Origin: Streptomyces sp. VRA16 Mangrove soil
GTDB taxonomy: Bacteria > Actinomycetota > Actinomycetes > Streptomycetales > Streptomycetaceae
Assembly (NCBI RefSeq): GCF_017377775.1
Contig: NZ_JAFVLN010000028.1
Span: 1 to 64,000 of the forward strand
DNA length: 64,000 nt
Direction: 5' to 3'
Position numbers and translations under genes: made by a program. The notes below the pieces were generated by a model. That model worked only from the letters and a program-made list of their open reading frames with translations, searched no databases and was not told the origin of the DNA. The first letter of the stretch is position 1. Every line of letters begins with the position of its first letter. Below are positions 1-8,163 of this stretch, one piece after another.

Positions 1-17
1 GGTGCGGGGCGCGGCCT

Positions 18-290
18 TCTGCGGGGCCCCGGGCAGTCCTTCAGGGGCACGCGGGGCGCGGGCCTTCGGGGGGGCGGGGTGCGGGCCTTCGGGGGGACGC
101 GGGCTGCGGGCCTTCGAGGGTGGGGGGGTGCGGGCCTTCGAGGGGCGCGGAGTTCGAGCCTTCAGGAGCACGCGGAGCGCAGGCCTTCAAGGGGCGCGCC
201 GCGTGCAGGCCTTCAAGGGCACGCGGGGCGCGGGCCTGAGGGGAAGGCTGCACGCAGTGCATGCCTTCAGGGGCGCGGGGAACTGCGCGC
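18..290. repeat. Degenerate tandem repeat of about 30 bp
   Basis: About nine imperfect copies of a unit built on GCGGGCCTTC followed by AGGGG and GCGCG run through this stretch. The unit drifts in length and sequence. The last copy merges into GGGGCGCGGGGAACTGCGCG, a motif repeated in many intergenic gaps of this window. Open frames exist on both strands, but they are products of the repeat and GC content and resemble no protein. Confidence 0.75.
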
Positions 291-375
291 AGCAGGACCA
301 CCGCCCGCAAGCCCGCAACGAATCCCCACCCCGCAGACGCGCCCGGGGACGCAGAACGCGGGGCCGCAGGCCACC

Positions 376-520
376 ACGCCCTGGGCCACCCGCGCCCTGG
401 GCCACCCGCGCCCTGGGCCGCCCGCGCCCTGGCCACCACACCCCGGGCCACCCACGCCCTGGCCACCACACCCCGGGCCACCCACGCCCTGGCCACCACA
501 CCCCGGGCCACCCGCGCCCT
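376..520. repeat. Tandem repeat, 15-bp then 30-bp units
   Basis: Three copies of a 30-bp unit lie at 431-460, 461-490 and 491-520, starting GGCCACCACACCCCGGGCCA. The first two are identical and the third differs at one base. They are preceded by 15-16-bp units (GGGCCACCCGCGCCCT) from 376. The stop codon of the symporter gene (519-521) lies in the last copy, so the array forms its immediate 3' region. Confidence 0.85.
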
Positions 521-2006
521 AAACCATCGACTCCCGAGCCAGCACAACCCCATCGGCCCGCTCATCCCGGTCCCGCGGAAACGCGTACGTCACCCCCACC
601 GTCACCACCACGTTCACCGCCAACGCCACGATCCCCGCATTCATCCCGAACACCGGATCGTGCTCACTGAACACCAGCCCGCACACCACCCCCACCCCCA
701 CCACAAGCCCACTCACAGCCCCCACCAGACTCAACCGCCGCCACAAAAGCCCCACCAGCAGCATCGGCACCAACTGCGCCATCCCCTCGTACGAGATGAG
801 AGACAGCCGCACCAGCGTGTTCGGCGCCGCATACGTCAGCACGAGCGCAATCGCCCCGGCGACGACCACGACGACCTGTGCCACGGCCTTGCCCGCCCGG
901 TCCCCGGCCCGCCGCAGCCGCGGTACGACGGGCAGCACACTGCTTCCCCACATCGTCCCGATGACCAGCATGAACACCGCCATCGGCACGATCGACGACA
1001 GCGCGGCAGCCACCCCGACCACACCCACCACCCACGCCGGCAACGAGTCGACGACCAGCTTGAACAGCGCGAGGTTCGAGTCGGCCCCGGTCAGCCCCGG
1101 CACCACGAACAGCGCCGCCATCCCGAGGAACATCGGCACGAACAGCAGGACGTTGTACGCGGGCAGCCAGATGGCGTTGCGGCGCAGCCCGTCCGCACTG
1201 CGCGCCCCCAGATACCCGGCGACGGTGGTCGGGAAGATGACGACGGTCAGCGCGTTCAGGAACGTGGTCGTCGCGAACCACGCCTCCCCGTAAGGGCTTC
1301 CGCCGCTCCCCGGCAGCGTCAGCCACGCCCGCTTCTCCGCCACCAGCCGGTCGAGGAACGGCCCGTACCCGTCGAAGTAGTGCAGCGGAACGTAGAACGC
1401 GAGGAAGGCGAGCGTGACGATGACGAGCCCGTCCTTGAGGACCGACACCCAGGCGCTGCCGCGCAGCCCGCTCACCACCACGAACCCCGTGGTGACCGCG
1501 AACCCGATGAAATAGGCCCAGTTGAGGCTGATGGCCCCGTAGGAGATGGTCGACACGACCACGCCCATGCCGGTGATCTGCAACTGGATGTACGGCAGCA
1601 GGAACACGGTCACGAGGATCGCGACGGCGGCGCCCAGCCACGGCCGCCCGAACCGGTGGGCGACCATGTCGGTGATCGAGACCAGCCCGTGCCGCCGCGC
1701 GTACGCCCACAGCATGGGCCCGACGACGTACCCGACCGCGTACCCGCACGACATGTAGGCGACGACGTACAGGACGGGCGCCCCGAAGTTGTACCCCCAG
1801 CCCGCGGCCCCCAGATAGCTGAAACTGGTGTAGCCCTCGCCCGCCATCAGCACCCAGATGAACACGGCCCCGAGCGACCGCCCGCCCACCGACCACTCGG
1901 CGAGCCCTCCGCCCTTCCCCCGGCCGCGCACGGCGAGCAGTCCGAGCGCGACGGTGGCGACCATGAAGACGCCGAAGAGGGTGGTGGCCACGGCCCCGTC
2001 GCTCAT
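519..2006 (-). CDS. Sodium:solute symporter family transporter
   Basis: A 495-aa integral membrane protein of the sodium:solute symporter (SSS) family, which moves small organic solutes or monocarboxylates with Na+. About thirteen hydrophobic segments are visible. An SSS-like N-terminal stretch reads GEGYTSFSYLGAAGWGYNFG. The ATG at 2006 is chosen because it overlaps the DUF3311 stop as ATGA, implying translational coupling; an upstream in-frame start would lie inside that gene. A DUF3311 gene directly before an SSS gene is a common actinobacterial pair. The substrate cannot be read from the sequence. The gene ends inside a 30-bp tandem repeat. Confidence 0.88.
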   Translation of the reverse strand: MSDGAVATTLFGVFMVATVALGLLAVRGRGKGGGLAEWSVGGRSLGAVFIWVLMAGEGYTSFSYLGAAGWGYNFGAPVLYVVAYMSCGYAVGYVVGPMLWAYARRHGLVSITDMVAHRFGRPWLGAAVAILVTVFLLPYIQLQITGMGVVVSTISYGAISLNWAYFIGFAVTTGFVVVSGLRGSAWVSVLKDGLVIVTLAFLAFYVPLHYFDGYGPFLDRLVAEKRAWLTLPGSGGSPYGEAWFATTTFLNALTVVIFPTTVAGYLGARSADGLRRNAIWLPAYNVLLFVPMFLGMAALFVVPGLTGADSNLALFKLVVDSLPAWVVGVVGVAAALSSIVPMAVFMLVIGTMWGSSVLPVVPRLRRAGDRAGKAVAQVVVVVAGAIALVLTYAAPNTLVRLSLISYEGMAQLVPMLLVGLLWRRLSLVGAVSGLVVGVGVVCGLVFSEHDPVFGMNAGIVALAVNVVVTVGVTYAFPRDRDERADGVVLARESMV

Positions 2007-2224
2007 GCGCCGCGCTCCTTCGTCTTCCGGTCGCCGCGCCACGTCAGCCACACGGCGACGGGCGTCAGAAGCGTCGCCGCCAGCAGCCATACGAAGAAGA
2101 AGGGCAGCCCGAGGACGACGGGCTCGACGCGGTTCACGAACGGGAGCGCGCCGATGTACAGCACGAAGGGCACGAGAAGCCAGAGCAGATGGCGTCTTTT
2201 GAGCACGCGGATCACGTTTGACAC
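2003..2224 (-). CDS. DUF3311 small membrane protein
   Basis: A 73-aa protein with two hydrophobic helices (LLWLLVPFVLYIGALPF and FFFVWLLAATLLTPVAVWL) and a charged tail, matching DUF3311. These proteins sit next to SSS symporters and may be small accessory subunits; that role is inferred from context. A GTG start at 2224 lies 12 nt after the sortase stop, with TTG at 2230 as an alternative. No strong ribosome site is seen, so translation may depend on the upstream gene. The stop overlaps the symporter start (ATGA). Confidence 0.8.
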   Translation of the reverse strand: MSNVIRVLKRRHLLWLLVPFVLYIGALPFVNRVEPVVLGLPFFFVWLLAATLLTPVAVWLTWRGDRKTKERGA

Positions 2225-2235
2225 GGACAAGGAGC

Positions 2236-3108
2236 CTAACGGGGTGTCATCCTGCTGAGCTTCCCCCACACCACCAGCCGGTACCGCGACGTGAACTCGG
2301 GGGTGCAGGTGGTGAGGGTGATGTAGTACCCCGGCGCACCGTACCCGGCCGACGGCACGACCCGGCTGCGCGGCACCGGGCCGATGACCCCGCCGTCGCT
2401 CGCGGACGTCTGCCCGAGCGTCCTGTCGACGACGTACGTGTAGGTGGCGCTCTTCGTCTCGACGCTGACGGTGTCGCCGCGCCGCAGCCGGTTGATGTAC
2501 CGGAACGGTTCGCCGTGCGTGTTGCGGTGCCCGGCGAGCGCGAAGTTCCCGGCGCGGCCCGGCTGGGCGGTGCCCGGGTAGTGCCCGACGTAGCCGTGGT
2601 TGAGCACGTTCGCCTTGCTGACGCCCTCGGCGACGGGTGCGCGCAGGCCGAGCCGGGGGATGGTGATGACGGCGTAGGCCTGGTCCCAGCGGGGCCGTGG
2701 CGCGGCGGCGGCCCGCGCCCCCGAGCCTGATCCCTGCCCGCCGCCGCTGCCGCTGCCGGTGCCGGTGCCGGTGCCGCTCCCGACGGTGGGGTCGTCGCCG
2801 GGAGTGTCCGTACCGTCGGCGCCCGCCGACCCGGAGGTGTCGCCCGGCGCCGGGCTCGGCGTCGCGTCCTGGGCCGCCCACTCCCGCTCCAGCGCCTGCA
2901 CCTGCCGCTGGGCACCGGCGCGGGCCTGCCGGTTGGTCCACCACAACTGGTGCACGACGAGCAGGAGGAGTACGAGTCCGAGGGTGACGGCGACCTCGGC
3001 CCCGTTCCAGAGCAGCCGGCCGACGGGCGACCGCCGGGACCCGGGCCCGGCGCGTCCGCCCGCCTGCCGCACGACACGGGGCCGCCGCACACGTGGTTGC
3101 TGGAGCAC
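2236..3108 (-). CDS. Class E sortase
   Basis: A 290-aa membrane-anchored transpeptidase expected to attach LPXTG-like (often LAXTG) proteins to peptidoglycan outside the cell. One transmembrane helix covers about residues 37-57, followed by a Ser/Gly/Pro-rich linker (about 82-135) and the sortase beta-barrel. The catalytic triad is complete: H194 (ALAGHRNTHG), C268 (TLTTCTPEF) and R275 (TSRYRLVVWG). The Gly-Ser linker is long for the family. The start is a GTG with no obvious ribosome site, so the N-terminus is uncertain. No sortase substrate lies alongside, as is common for housekeeping class E sortases. Confidence 0.92.
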   Translation of the reverse strand: MLQQPRVRRPRVVRQAGGRAGPGSRRSPVGRLLWNGAEVAVTLGLVLLLLVVHQLWWTNRQARAGAQRQVQALEREWAAQDATPSPAPGDTSGSAGADGTDTPGDDPTVGSGTGTGTGSGSGGGQGSGSGARAAAAPRPRWDQAYAVITIPRLGLRAPVAEGVSKANVLNHGYVGHYPGTAQPGRAGNFALAGHRNTHGEPFRYINRLRRGDTVSVETKSATYTYVVDRTLGQTSASDGGVIGPVPRSRVVPSAGYGAPGYYITLTTCTPEFTSRYRLVVWGKLSRMTPR

Positions 3109-3187
3109 GCGCGCAAGATAGATCGCGCGCCGTCAACTCACCAGACGCACGCCCGAATTGAACAACACGCCCCTAATCTTGACCGCC

Positions 3188-3634
3188 ATGATTTCCTTGT
3201 GGCTGCTGGCCCTGATCCCGTTCCTGACCGGCCTCGCGCTCACGGCGTCGTACACGACGCAGTTGGTGACGGAGGTCCTGCGCCGCACGACCGGCACGGT
3301 CCTGGAGGCGACGGTCACCGGCCACACGGCGTCCCGCGAGGCGACGTACGCGATGCTGCACCCCGTGGTGGCCTGGACGGCCCCCGACGGCACCGCCCAC
3401 GAGCGCGCCCTCCCCGACGACATCCCCGCCCGCGCCCTGCCGGAGGGCACGCGTGTCCGCATCCGTTTCGACCCGGCCCACCCGGAGCTGGCCGCCCTCG
3501 ACACGGACGCGCGCCACCGCCAGTGCGTGACGGGCATGGCGCTGGGCACGGCGCTGTGGGCGGGCACGCTGATCGTGGTGGTCTGGCGCCTGGCGTACCT
3601 GATCACGCAGCTGACCGCGCTGAGGCGCTACTGA
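3188..3634 (+). CDS. DUF3592-like membrane protein
   Basis: A 148-aa protein with an N-terminal helix (about 2-22), a soluble middle domain and a C-terminal helix (about 117-140). The pattern around HPVVAWTAPDGT and RVRIRFDPAHPE resembles DUF3592, an extracytoplasmic fold between two helices. ATG 3188 is chosen over an in-frame TTG at 3158 because it begins just before the first helix. Function is unknown. It is read divergently from the sortase gene. Confidence 0.7.
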   Translation: MISLWLLALIPFLTGLALTASYTTQLVTEVLRRTTGTVLEATVTGHTASREATYAMLHPVVAWTAPDGTAHERALPDDIPARALPEGTRVRIRFDPAHPELAALDTDARHRQCVTGMALGTALWAGTLIVVVWRLAYLITQLTALRRY

Positions 3635-3708
3635 GGAGCCGGTGCGGGGCTGCCCGGGAGCTACGGGGGGCGGTCCGTACCCGGCCCTCCGGCAGTACCG
3701 TGTCTGCC

Positions 3709-4764
3709 ATGCGCCCCGACACGCCTGCCACGCCCGCTGAGAACACCCCCGGCACCTCCCGTACGGACGTCGACGCCCACGTGGTGGAGGCCGAGCGCCT
3801 GGAACGCACGGCGGCCATGTACCCCGAGGACGCCGAGCAACTGCTCCTCCAGGCCGCGGCCCACTACGAACTGGCCGACGTCCGCGACCGCGCCACCGCG
3901 CACTACGACACCTTGCTGGCCTCCGACAGCGTCCACAACCCCGCCCTGATCCGTGCCCTGAAGGCCGCGAACCTGTGGGAGTACGGACACGAGGCGGAGG
4001 CCCGCGCCATCATCACCGGCATCCGCACGACGGCGCCGCGGGACCCGGCGCCCTGGACGATCGTCGCGGAGTCCCTCGAATCCCATGACGAGCTGGAACA
4101 GGCCCACGAGACGTTCACCGAGGCCCTGGACCTGCTGCTCCCGGAGGCGGAGCGGTCCGACCCTCCCTACGCCAAGCACGCCCTCCTCCTGGGCCGCCAC
4201 CGCGTACGCCGCCTCCTCGGCGCCGACCACGACGCGTGGGACGCCCTGGCCGACCAGGTCAACCGCACCTCGGTCGCCCTCGACGAACTCCACGACCCGA
4301 AGCGCCTGTGGGCCCTCGGCTCGGAGAACCCGGCGGAACTGAAGGCCGAGATCGCCCGCCTGCGGGCCGAGCTGGGCACCTACCGCGAGGCACTCTCCCG
4401 CCCCTTCCCGGTGGCGGTCCTGCACTGGCCGTCGACGGAGTACGCCGAACTCATGGCGGCGTACCCCGCCCTCGACTCCGAATACCCCTCCTACGAGGCC
4501 CACTTGGCGTCGATAGAGGGTGCACTGCGGGAGCTCTCGGCCTCCGGCACCCAGAACCTCGGCATCGTCACCGGCACGGTCCCGTCCTACGAGGCGTTCG
4601 CGGCGTCGGAGGGCTCGTCACCGGAGGACGTCTCCCTGCTCCCCCAGTACGCGACGACGCTGGCGGCACGGGGCCGCGCGGTGGCGTGGCCGCCGGCGGG
4701 GGACGGGGTGTGCTGGTGCGGATCGGGGTCGACGTACTCGGGGTGCCACGGCAGTTCGGCCTGA
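3709..4764 (+). CDS. SEC-C motif protein with helical repeats
   Basis: A 351-aa, mostly alpha-helical acidic protein. Residues about 20-230 look like TPR-type repeats (alternating Ala/Leu-rich helices such as AEARAIITGIRTTAPRDPAPW). The C-terminus ends in a SEC-C zinc-binding motif (CWCGSGSTYSGCHG), as found at the end of SecA and in many stand-alone proteins. The SEC-C motif suggests a zinc-stabilised protein or ribosome contact; the role is unknown. The start is the ATG at 3709. It converges on the lipoprotein gene across a repeat-rich gap. Confidence 0.82.
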   Translation: MRPDTPATPAENTPGTSRTDVDAHVVEAERLERTAAMYPEDAEQLLLQAAAHYELADVRDRATAHYDTLLASDSVHNPALIRALKAANLWEYGHEAEARAIITGIRTTAPRDPAPWTIVAESLESHDELEQAHETFTEALDLLLPEAERSDPPYAKHALLLGRHRVRRLLGADHDAWDALADQVNRTSVALDELHDPKRLWALGSENPAELKAEIARLRAELGTYREALSRPFPVAVLHWPSTEYAELMAAYPALDSEYPSYEAHLASIEGALRELSASGTQNLGIVTGTVPSYEAFAASEGSSPEDVSLLPQYATTLAARGRAVAWPPAGDGVCWCGSGSTYSGCHGSSA

Positions 4765-4805
4765 GAGAGGCTTGCGGGGCGCTCGGGCCACTCGCCGTAG
4801 GCAAC

Positions 4806-4940
4806 TCCCGGTCACCGGTGACTGGTTACTGGTGACTAGTTACTGGTGACTGGTGACCGCCGCCTGTCAGCCAGTGACTGCTGACCGGTGCCTGTCAGCC
4901 GGTGACTGGGGTGAACGGTGACCAGCGAACGGTGACCCCG
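4806..4940. repeat. Short direct repeats of GGTGACTGGT type
   Basis: This gap between two convergent genes is packed with copies of ACTGGTGAC, TTACTGGTGACT and GTCAGCC(A/G)GTGACT. It includes the palindrome GTCACCGGTGAC. The repeats may fold as a bidirectional terminator; no other feature is visible. Confidence 0.65.
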
Positions 4941-4948
4941 GCCAGATC

Positions 4949-5650
4949 TCAGCCTCCGACATCCTCCCCCGCGACCGTCTGCTCGACCCGACCGATCTGA
5001 AGCCGCGCGAAGTCCTCGTACGGCTCATTCTCCGACAGGCCCTGGCTCGCCACGCGGACCAGGGTCCCGTCGAGGCGCATGAAGATCTCGGTGTTCGGCC
5101 CCGTGAACGCGTCGGTCTCGTCCGTGTTCAGCGAGACCTTCAGGGGCTTCGCCGCGGTCCCGGCGCTGCCGCGCTCCTTCGCCACCAGGCCCTTCATGGC
5201 CGCCTTGGCATCATCCGGGGACTTGAAGGCGTAGATGGTGAAGACGACCTGCTGCTCCTCACCACCCCGCTGGATGTGCGACGACCCCAGGGCCACGAAA
5301 CCGCCGCACTGCGTCGCGGTGTCGGCCCTGCAGCTCTTGAGGGACTCGTCGGGCAGGTCCATGTCGACGCCGAACCCTTCCCAGCCCTGCGGCGCGCTCT
5401 CGGTGTCCACCAGGGCCCTGCGCACCTGGTCCGCGGTGAGCACGACGGGCACCGCCGCGTCCTCGCCCCCGGCCGCCGCACCGTCAGCGGTGCTGCTGGG
5501 GCTGCTGCTTGTGCCGCTCCCTGAGTCGCCACCGGCCGTACCGCCGGTGCTGCCCGTGTCCCCGCCCCCGGCGCCGCTGCCGCCTCCACACGCCGTGAGC
5601 ACCGCCGCCACGGCCGCTCCCGCGACCAGCCCCCGTACCGCTCTGAACAC
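4949..5650 (-). CDS. Predicted lipoprotein
   Basis: A 233-aa secreted lipoprotein. The signal peptide is followed by the lipobox LTAC, then a Gly/Ser-rich linker and a folded domain (about residues 65-233) without a family I recognise. The GTG at 5650 is chosen because it follows AGGAG at the right distance and begins directly before the signal peptide; the frame extends upstream without need. Two cysteines in the folded domain (around KSCRADTATQCGG) could form a disulfide. Two copies of a palindrome lie 125-175 nt upstream. Confidence 0.82.
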   Translation of the reverse strand: MFRAVRGLVAGAAVAAVLTACGGGSGAGGGDTGSTGGTAGGDSGSGTSSSPSSTADGAAAGGEDAAVPVVLTADQVRRALVDTESAPQGWEGFGVDMDLPDESLKSCRADTATQCGGFVALGSSHIQRGGEEQQVVFTIYAFKSPDDAKAAMKGLVAKERGSAGTAAKPLKVSLNTDETDAFTGPNTEIFMRLDGTLVRVASQGLSENEPYEDFARLQIGRVEQTVAGEDVGG

Positions 5651-5776
5651 CGTCAACTCCTCCGCCGATCCGGCCCTTTGGCACGACCCAATCGCATAAA
5701 CGTGCACACGACCAAATCACCGGCGGACAGACGGGCGGCCGGATTTCGCCGCACCCGCCCATAGGGTCCGGGGCGG

Positions 5777-5824
5777 CGCACACGGGTGTCACGACACCTA
5801 CGCACACGGGTGTCACGACACCTA
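5777..5824. promoter_or_regulatory. Paired palindromes GGTGTCACGACACC
   Basis: Two perfect head-to-tail copies of a 24-bp unit (5777-5800, 5801-5824) each contain the 14-bp palindrome GGTGTCACGACACC (5785-5798 and 5809-5822). The spacing is about two helical turns. This is the layout of a dimeric repressor operator. It lies upstream of the lipoprotein gene (start 5650) and just past the end of the membrane-protein gene. The cognate regulator is unknown. Confidence 0.55.
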
Positions 5825-5844
5825 TGACGGGGGGGGGACGACTG

Positions 5845-6351
5845 TCAGCGCCCGGCCGACAGCCGCCTGGCGCAGGCCCGCACCACCTCGGCGAGAACCC
5901 CGGCGACGAGCACGAGCAGGGCGACCGGCAGCGCCCGCCCCGGCGCGTCCGTGGTCACCGTCTCCCGCAGACTCTGATCGGGCAGGAACACGAGCCCGGT
6001 GACGGTCACGGCGACGAAGCACATCCCGTACGACACCACGGCCGCGCCCACCGGCCGCACCACCCCGGCCACCGACCACGGCCGCCCGGCCAGCCGCCAG
6101 GCGAACACCACCCCACCGACGACCGTGAACGCCAGCCACCCGTAGTTCGTCGTGCTGAACCCGTTGATGCCGTGAAAGTCGAAACGCCGGGCGGCCCCGA
6201 CCGTCAGATCGACGACCGCGGCAGCGATCGCGGCGCTGATCCAGGGCCAGGTCGCGAGGGTGCGTCCGACACCGAAGCCGCCGCGACCCTCAGTCCGTCC
6301 AGCCCCGACAACCCGCACCGCGTCGCCCTGCCCAAAGATCCGGGATCCCAT
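5845..6351 (-). CDS. Hypothetical four-helix membrane protein
   Basis: A 168-aa protein with four hydrophobic segments (near WPWISAAIAAAVVDL, YGWLAFTVVGGVVFAW, VGAAVVSYGMCFVAVTVTG and LPVALLVLVAGVLAEVV). I recognise no family. ATG 6351 is preferred over 6390 because AAGGGGG lies 7-8 nt ahead of it. It is the last gene before the accessory island; the first direct-repeat copy is about 85 nt upstream of its start. Confidence 0.7.
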   Translation of the reverse strand: MGSRIFGQGDAVRVVGAGRTEGRGGFGVGRTLATWPWISAAIAAAVVDLTVGAARRFDFHGINGFSTTNYGWLAFTVVGGVVFAWRLAGRPWSVAGVVRPVGAAVVSYGMCFVAVTVTGLVFLPDQSLRETVTTDAPGRALPVALLVLVAGVLAEVVRACARRLSAGR

Positions 6352-6434
6352 CGTCCAACCCCCTTGTCGTCGCTCACCCATCACATCCACGGTGCTCCGG
6401 TGACGGCGGGGGAGGCATCGGGGACGCCCCCGAT

Positions 6435-6445
6435 GCGGCCCTTAG
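6435..6445. repeat. 11-bp direct repeat, left copy
   Basis: GCGGCCCTTAG occurs here and again at 8027-8037, flanking a stretch with a transposase and a SUKH gene. It may be a target-site duplication, though 11 bp is longer than usual for this IS group. Confidence 0.5.
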
Positions 6446-6489
6446 AAGTGATCTCATTAGGTTGCCGCTGTGACTAGAGCGGTGGCCTC

Positions 6490-7089
6490 TCACATACCGC
6501 GGTCTGGGCCGTACCAAGGTTCGGGGCGTTCGTCAGCGGACATCGGAAGGCGCTGCAACTGCACAGGGCCGGGGTAGAAGGTTGCGCTGTTGGGCCCGCT
6601 CATGTCTTCGCCGATGAGGTAGCGGTAGAGCCATTCCGAGAAGCCCATGTGGTGCTCTGCCCAGGTTTCGTCATAGTTCACCAGGAGTCTCGGGGCATCA
6701 GGGGCAGCGATCAGGAAGATGGTCTCTCCTCGGTCGGTGCTCGCGATCGGCCACAGCCCGTTACGGGTGCCAAAGCTCAGCTCGTCGAGTCCGAAGAGCT
6801 GGCGGGGGTCTTCATCCGCGTCGAGATCGAGGTCGTCCCACGGCACCTCGGACCACGAGGCAATTTTGCTGCGGATGTCTTGGCTCAGGTTCCACCGCTC
6901 GGTCGCGGGGTGGGAGAGGTACAGATGCCCGTTGATCTGGATGGGGGCGAATGCGTCCACAAGGACCCTGTAATCGGGCGGAAGTTCTATGCCGAGCTCT
7001 GCGTGGAGACGGTCCCAGGCAGCCGGGTCCGCGTGGCGGTTCTGGGCCGGGCCGAGCATCTCCATCACGGCAGCCAGGTAGTCAGTCAT
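6490..7089 (-). CDS. SMI1/KNR4 (SUKH) family protein
   Basis: A 199-aa protein of the SUKH superfamily. The N-terminal pattern W..L..ELGIELPPDYR and the downstream LFGLDELSFGTRNGLWPIASTDRGE block match SMI1/KNR4 domains (about residues 20-150). In bacteria many SUKH proteins are immunity proteins against polymorphic or contact-dependent toxins, but others have no known toxin partner. No toxin gene lies beside this one. It sits between a membrane protein and a transposase inside the direct-repeat-bounded segment, so it may be a stranded immunity gene or IS passenger. Confidence 0.82.
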   Translation of the reverse strand: MTDYLAAVMEMLGPAQNRHADPAAWDRLHAELGIELPPDYRVLVDAFAPIQINGHLYLSHPATERWNLSQDIRSKIASWSEVPWDDLDLDADEDPRQLFGLDELSFGTRNGLWPIASTDRGETIFLIAAPDAPRLLVNYDETWAEHHMGFSEWLYRYLIGEDMSGPNSATFYPGPVQLQRLPMSADERPEPWYGPDRGM

Positions 7090-7162
7090 GAGTTCCTCGA
7101 CGGTGTGTGCGCGGCGCGGTCCATCGCGTTGGGCCGCGTCAGATAGAGCCGTACTTTACGGA

Positions 7163-8004
7163 TCACGTCGAGTTGATGACCTTTGCAAGTCTGCGGTAGC
7201 AGATCAGAGCGGCGGCGATGCCGGCGAAGGCGAGGAAGTGTCCTGCCTTGCGTTCGTACCGACGGTGCAGGCGGCGGCATCCGACAAGCCAGGCGACCGT
7301 CCGCTCCACGGTCCAACGATGACGGCCCAGGCGCTGGGAGGACTCGACGCCCTTGCGCGCGACACGCGGGGTGATGTTCCGCGAGCGCAGCCACCGGCGC
7401 AGGTGGTCGTAGTCGTATCCCTTGTCGCCATGGAGCTTGGCGGGCTTTCGCCGCCGCGGTCCACGGTGTGAGCGGACGGGCGGGATGCCGCGTACGAGGG
7501 GTTCGAGGCCCTGACTGTCATGGGTGTTCGCGGCGGAGATCCCGATCGAGAGGGGCAGACCGGATCGCTCGGTGATCAAGTGGATCTTTGATCCCTTCTT
7601 GCCGCGATCTACGGGATTCGGACCCGTCAGATCCCCCCTTTGAGGGCTCGCATGTTCACCGAGTCGATCGCGCACCGGGACCAGTCCAATTCCCCGCGTG
7701 CGCCGAGTTCGTCCAGGACGAGGCGGTGGAGCTTGCCCCATACCCGGGCCCGGCTCCACTCGGTGAACCGCCGGTGTGCGGTTGGCCCGGATGGGCCGAA
7801 GGTAGGCGGCAGTTGCCGCCAGGTACACCCCGTTGTGGCCACGAACAGGATCGCCGCCAGCACCTCGCGATCACCGTAGCGCCGTCGGCCACCGCCCTGC
7901 GGACGCACCGGCGCAGCCGGGACCACTCGCTGGAACAACTCCCACAATCCGTCAGGCACCAGACGCCCCACCATCGCTATCACGACCGCCAGCTTAAAGA
8001 TCAA
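7163..8004 (-). CDS. IS5/IS427-type transposase, -1 frameshift
   Basis: A DDE transposase encoded in two overlapping frames. Frame A (8004 to 7627, 125 aa) has the N-terminal domain (DGLWELFQRVVP, GCTWRQLP) and the first catalytic D in CAIDSVNMRA. Frame B (to 7163) has the second D (HGDKGYDYDHLR) and E (RWTVERTVAW). The frames join at AAAGGGGGGAT (7631-7641 on the complement), a classic slippery run for -1 frameshifting; the fused product is about 280 aa. All three catalytic residues are present, so the element may be active. Confidence 0.88.
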
Positions 8005-8026
8005 GCCAGTTGAGACGATCTCTTAG

Positions 8027-8037
8027 GCGGCCCTTAG
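8027..8037. repeat. 11-bp direct repeat, right copy
   Basis: Second copy of GCGGCCCTTAG, 23 nt upstream of the transposase start on the transposase strand. See the copy at 6435-6445. Confidence 0.5.
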
Positions 8038-8098
8038 GTGGCGGAGGAGGAGGGACCGGGGGGCAGGGCACCCGCGCATGCCCAACTACGTGGACACA

Positions 8099-8112
8099 CC
8101 GACACTTGTCGG
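8099..8112. promoter_or_regulatory. Palindrome CCGACACTTGTCGG upstream of helicase gene
   Basis: A 14-bp palindrome with a 2-nt centre lies 52 nt before the start of the large helicase gene. It could be an operator for that gene; no binding protein is known. Confidence 0.35.
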
Positions 8113-8163
8113 TAGCCCCTGTTAGAACTGAGCCACATCGTCTCGAAGATCGAGGGGGACACC

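Larger units (their letters stand above)
6446..8026 (-). mobile_element. IS5-family (IS427-like) element, possibly with passenger gene
   Basis: The stretch between the 11-bp repeats carries a two-frame IS5/IS427-type transposase and a SUKH-domain gene. The ends are imperfectly inverted: AGAAGTGATCTCATTAGG at the left against AGAGATCGTCTCAACTGG read inward from the right. Most of the matches lie in the TCTCA core. If these are true ends, the element is about 1.58 kb with a passenger gene. Alternatively the IS ends just after the transposase near 7150 and the SUKH gene is chromosomal. Confidence 0.5.

Noticed and set aside
261..2258. 665-codon open frame on the plus strand
   Set aside because: It lies opposite the symporter and DUF3311 genes, is extremely rich in His, Arg and Pro, and has no family match; it is a shadow of high-GC codon bias.
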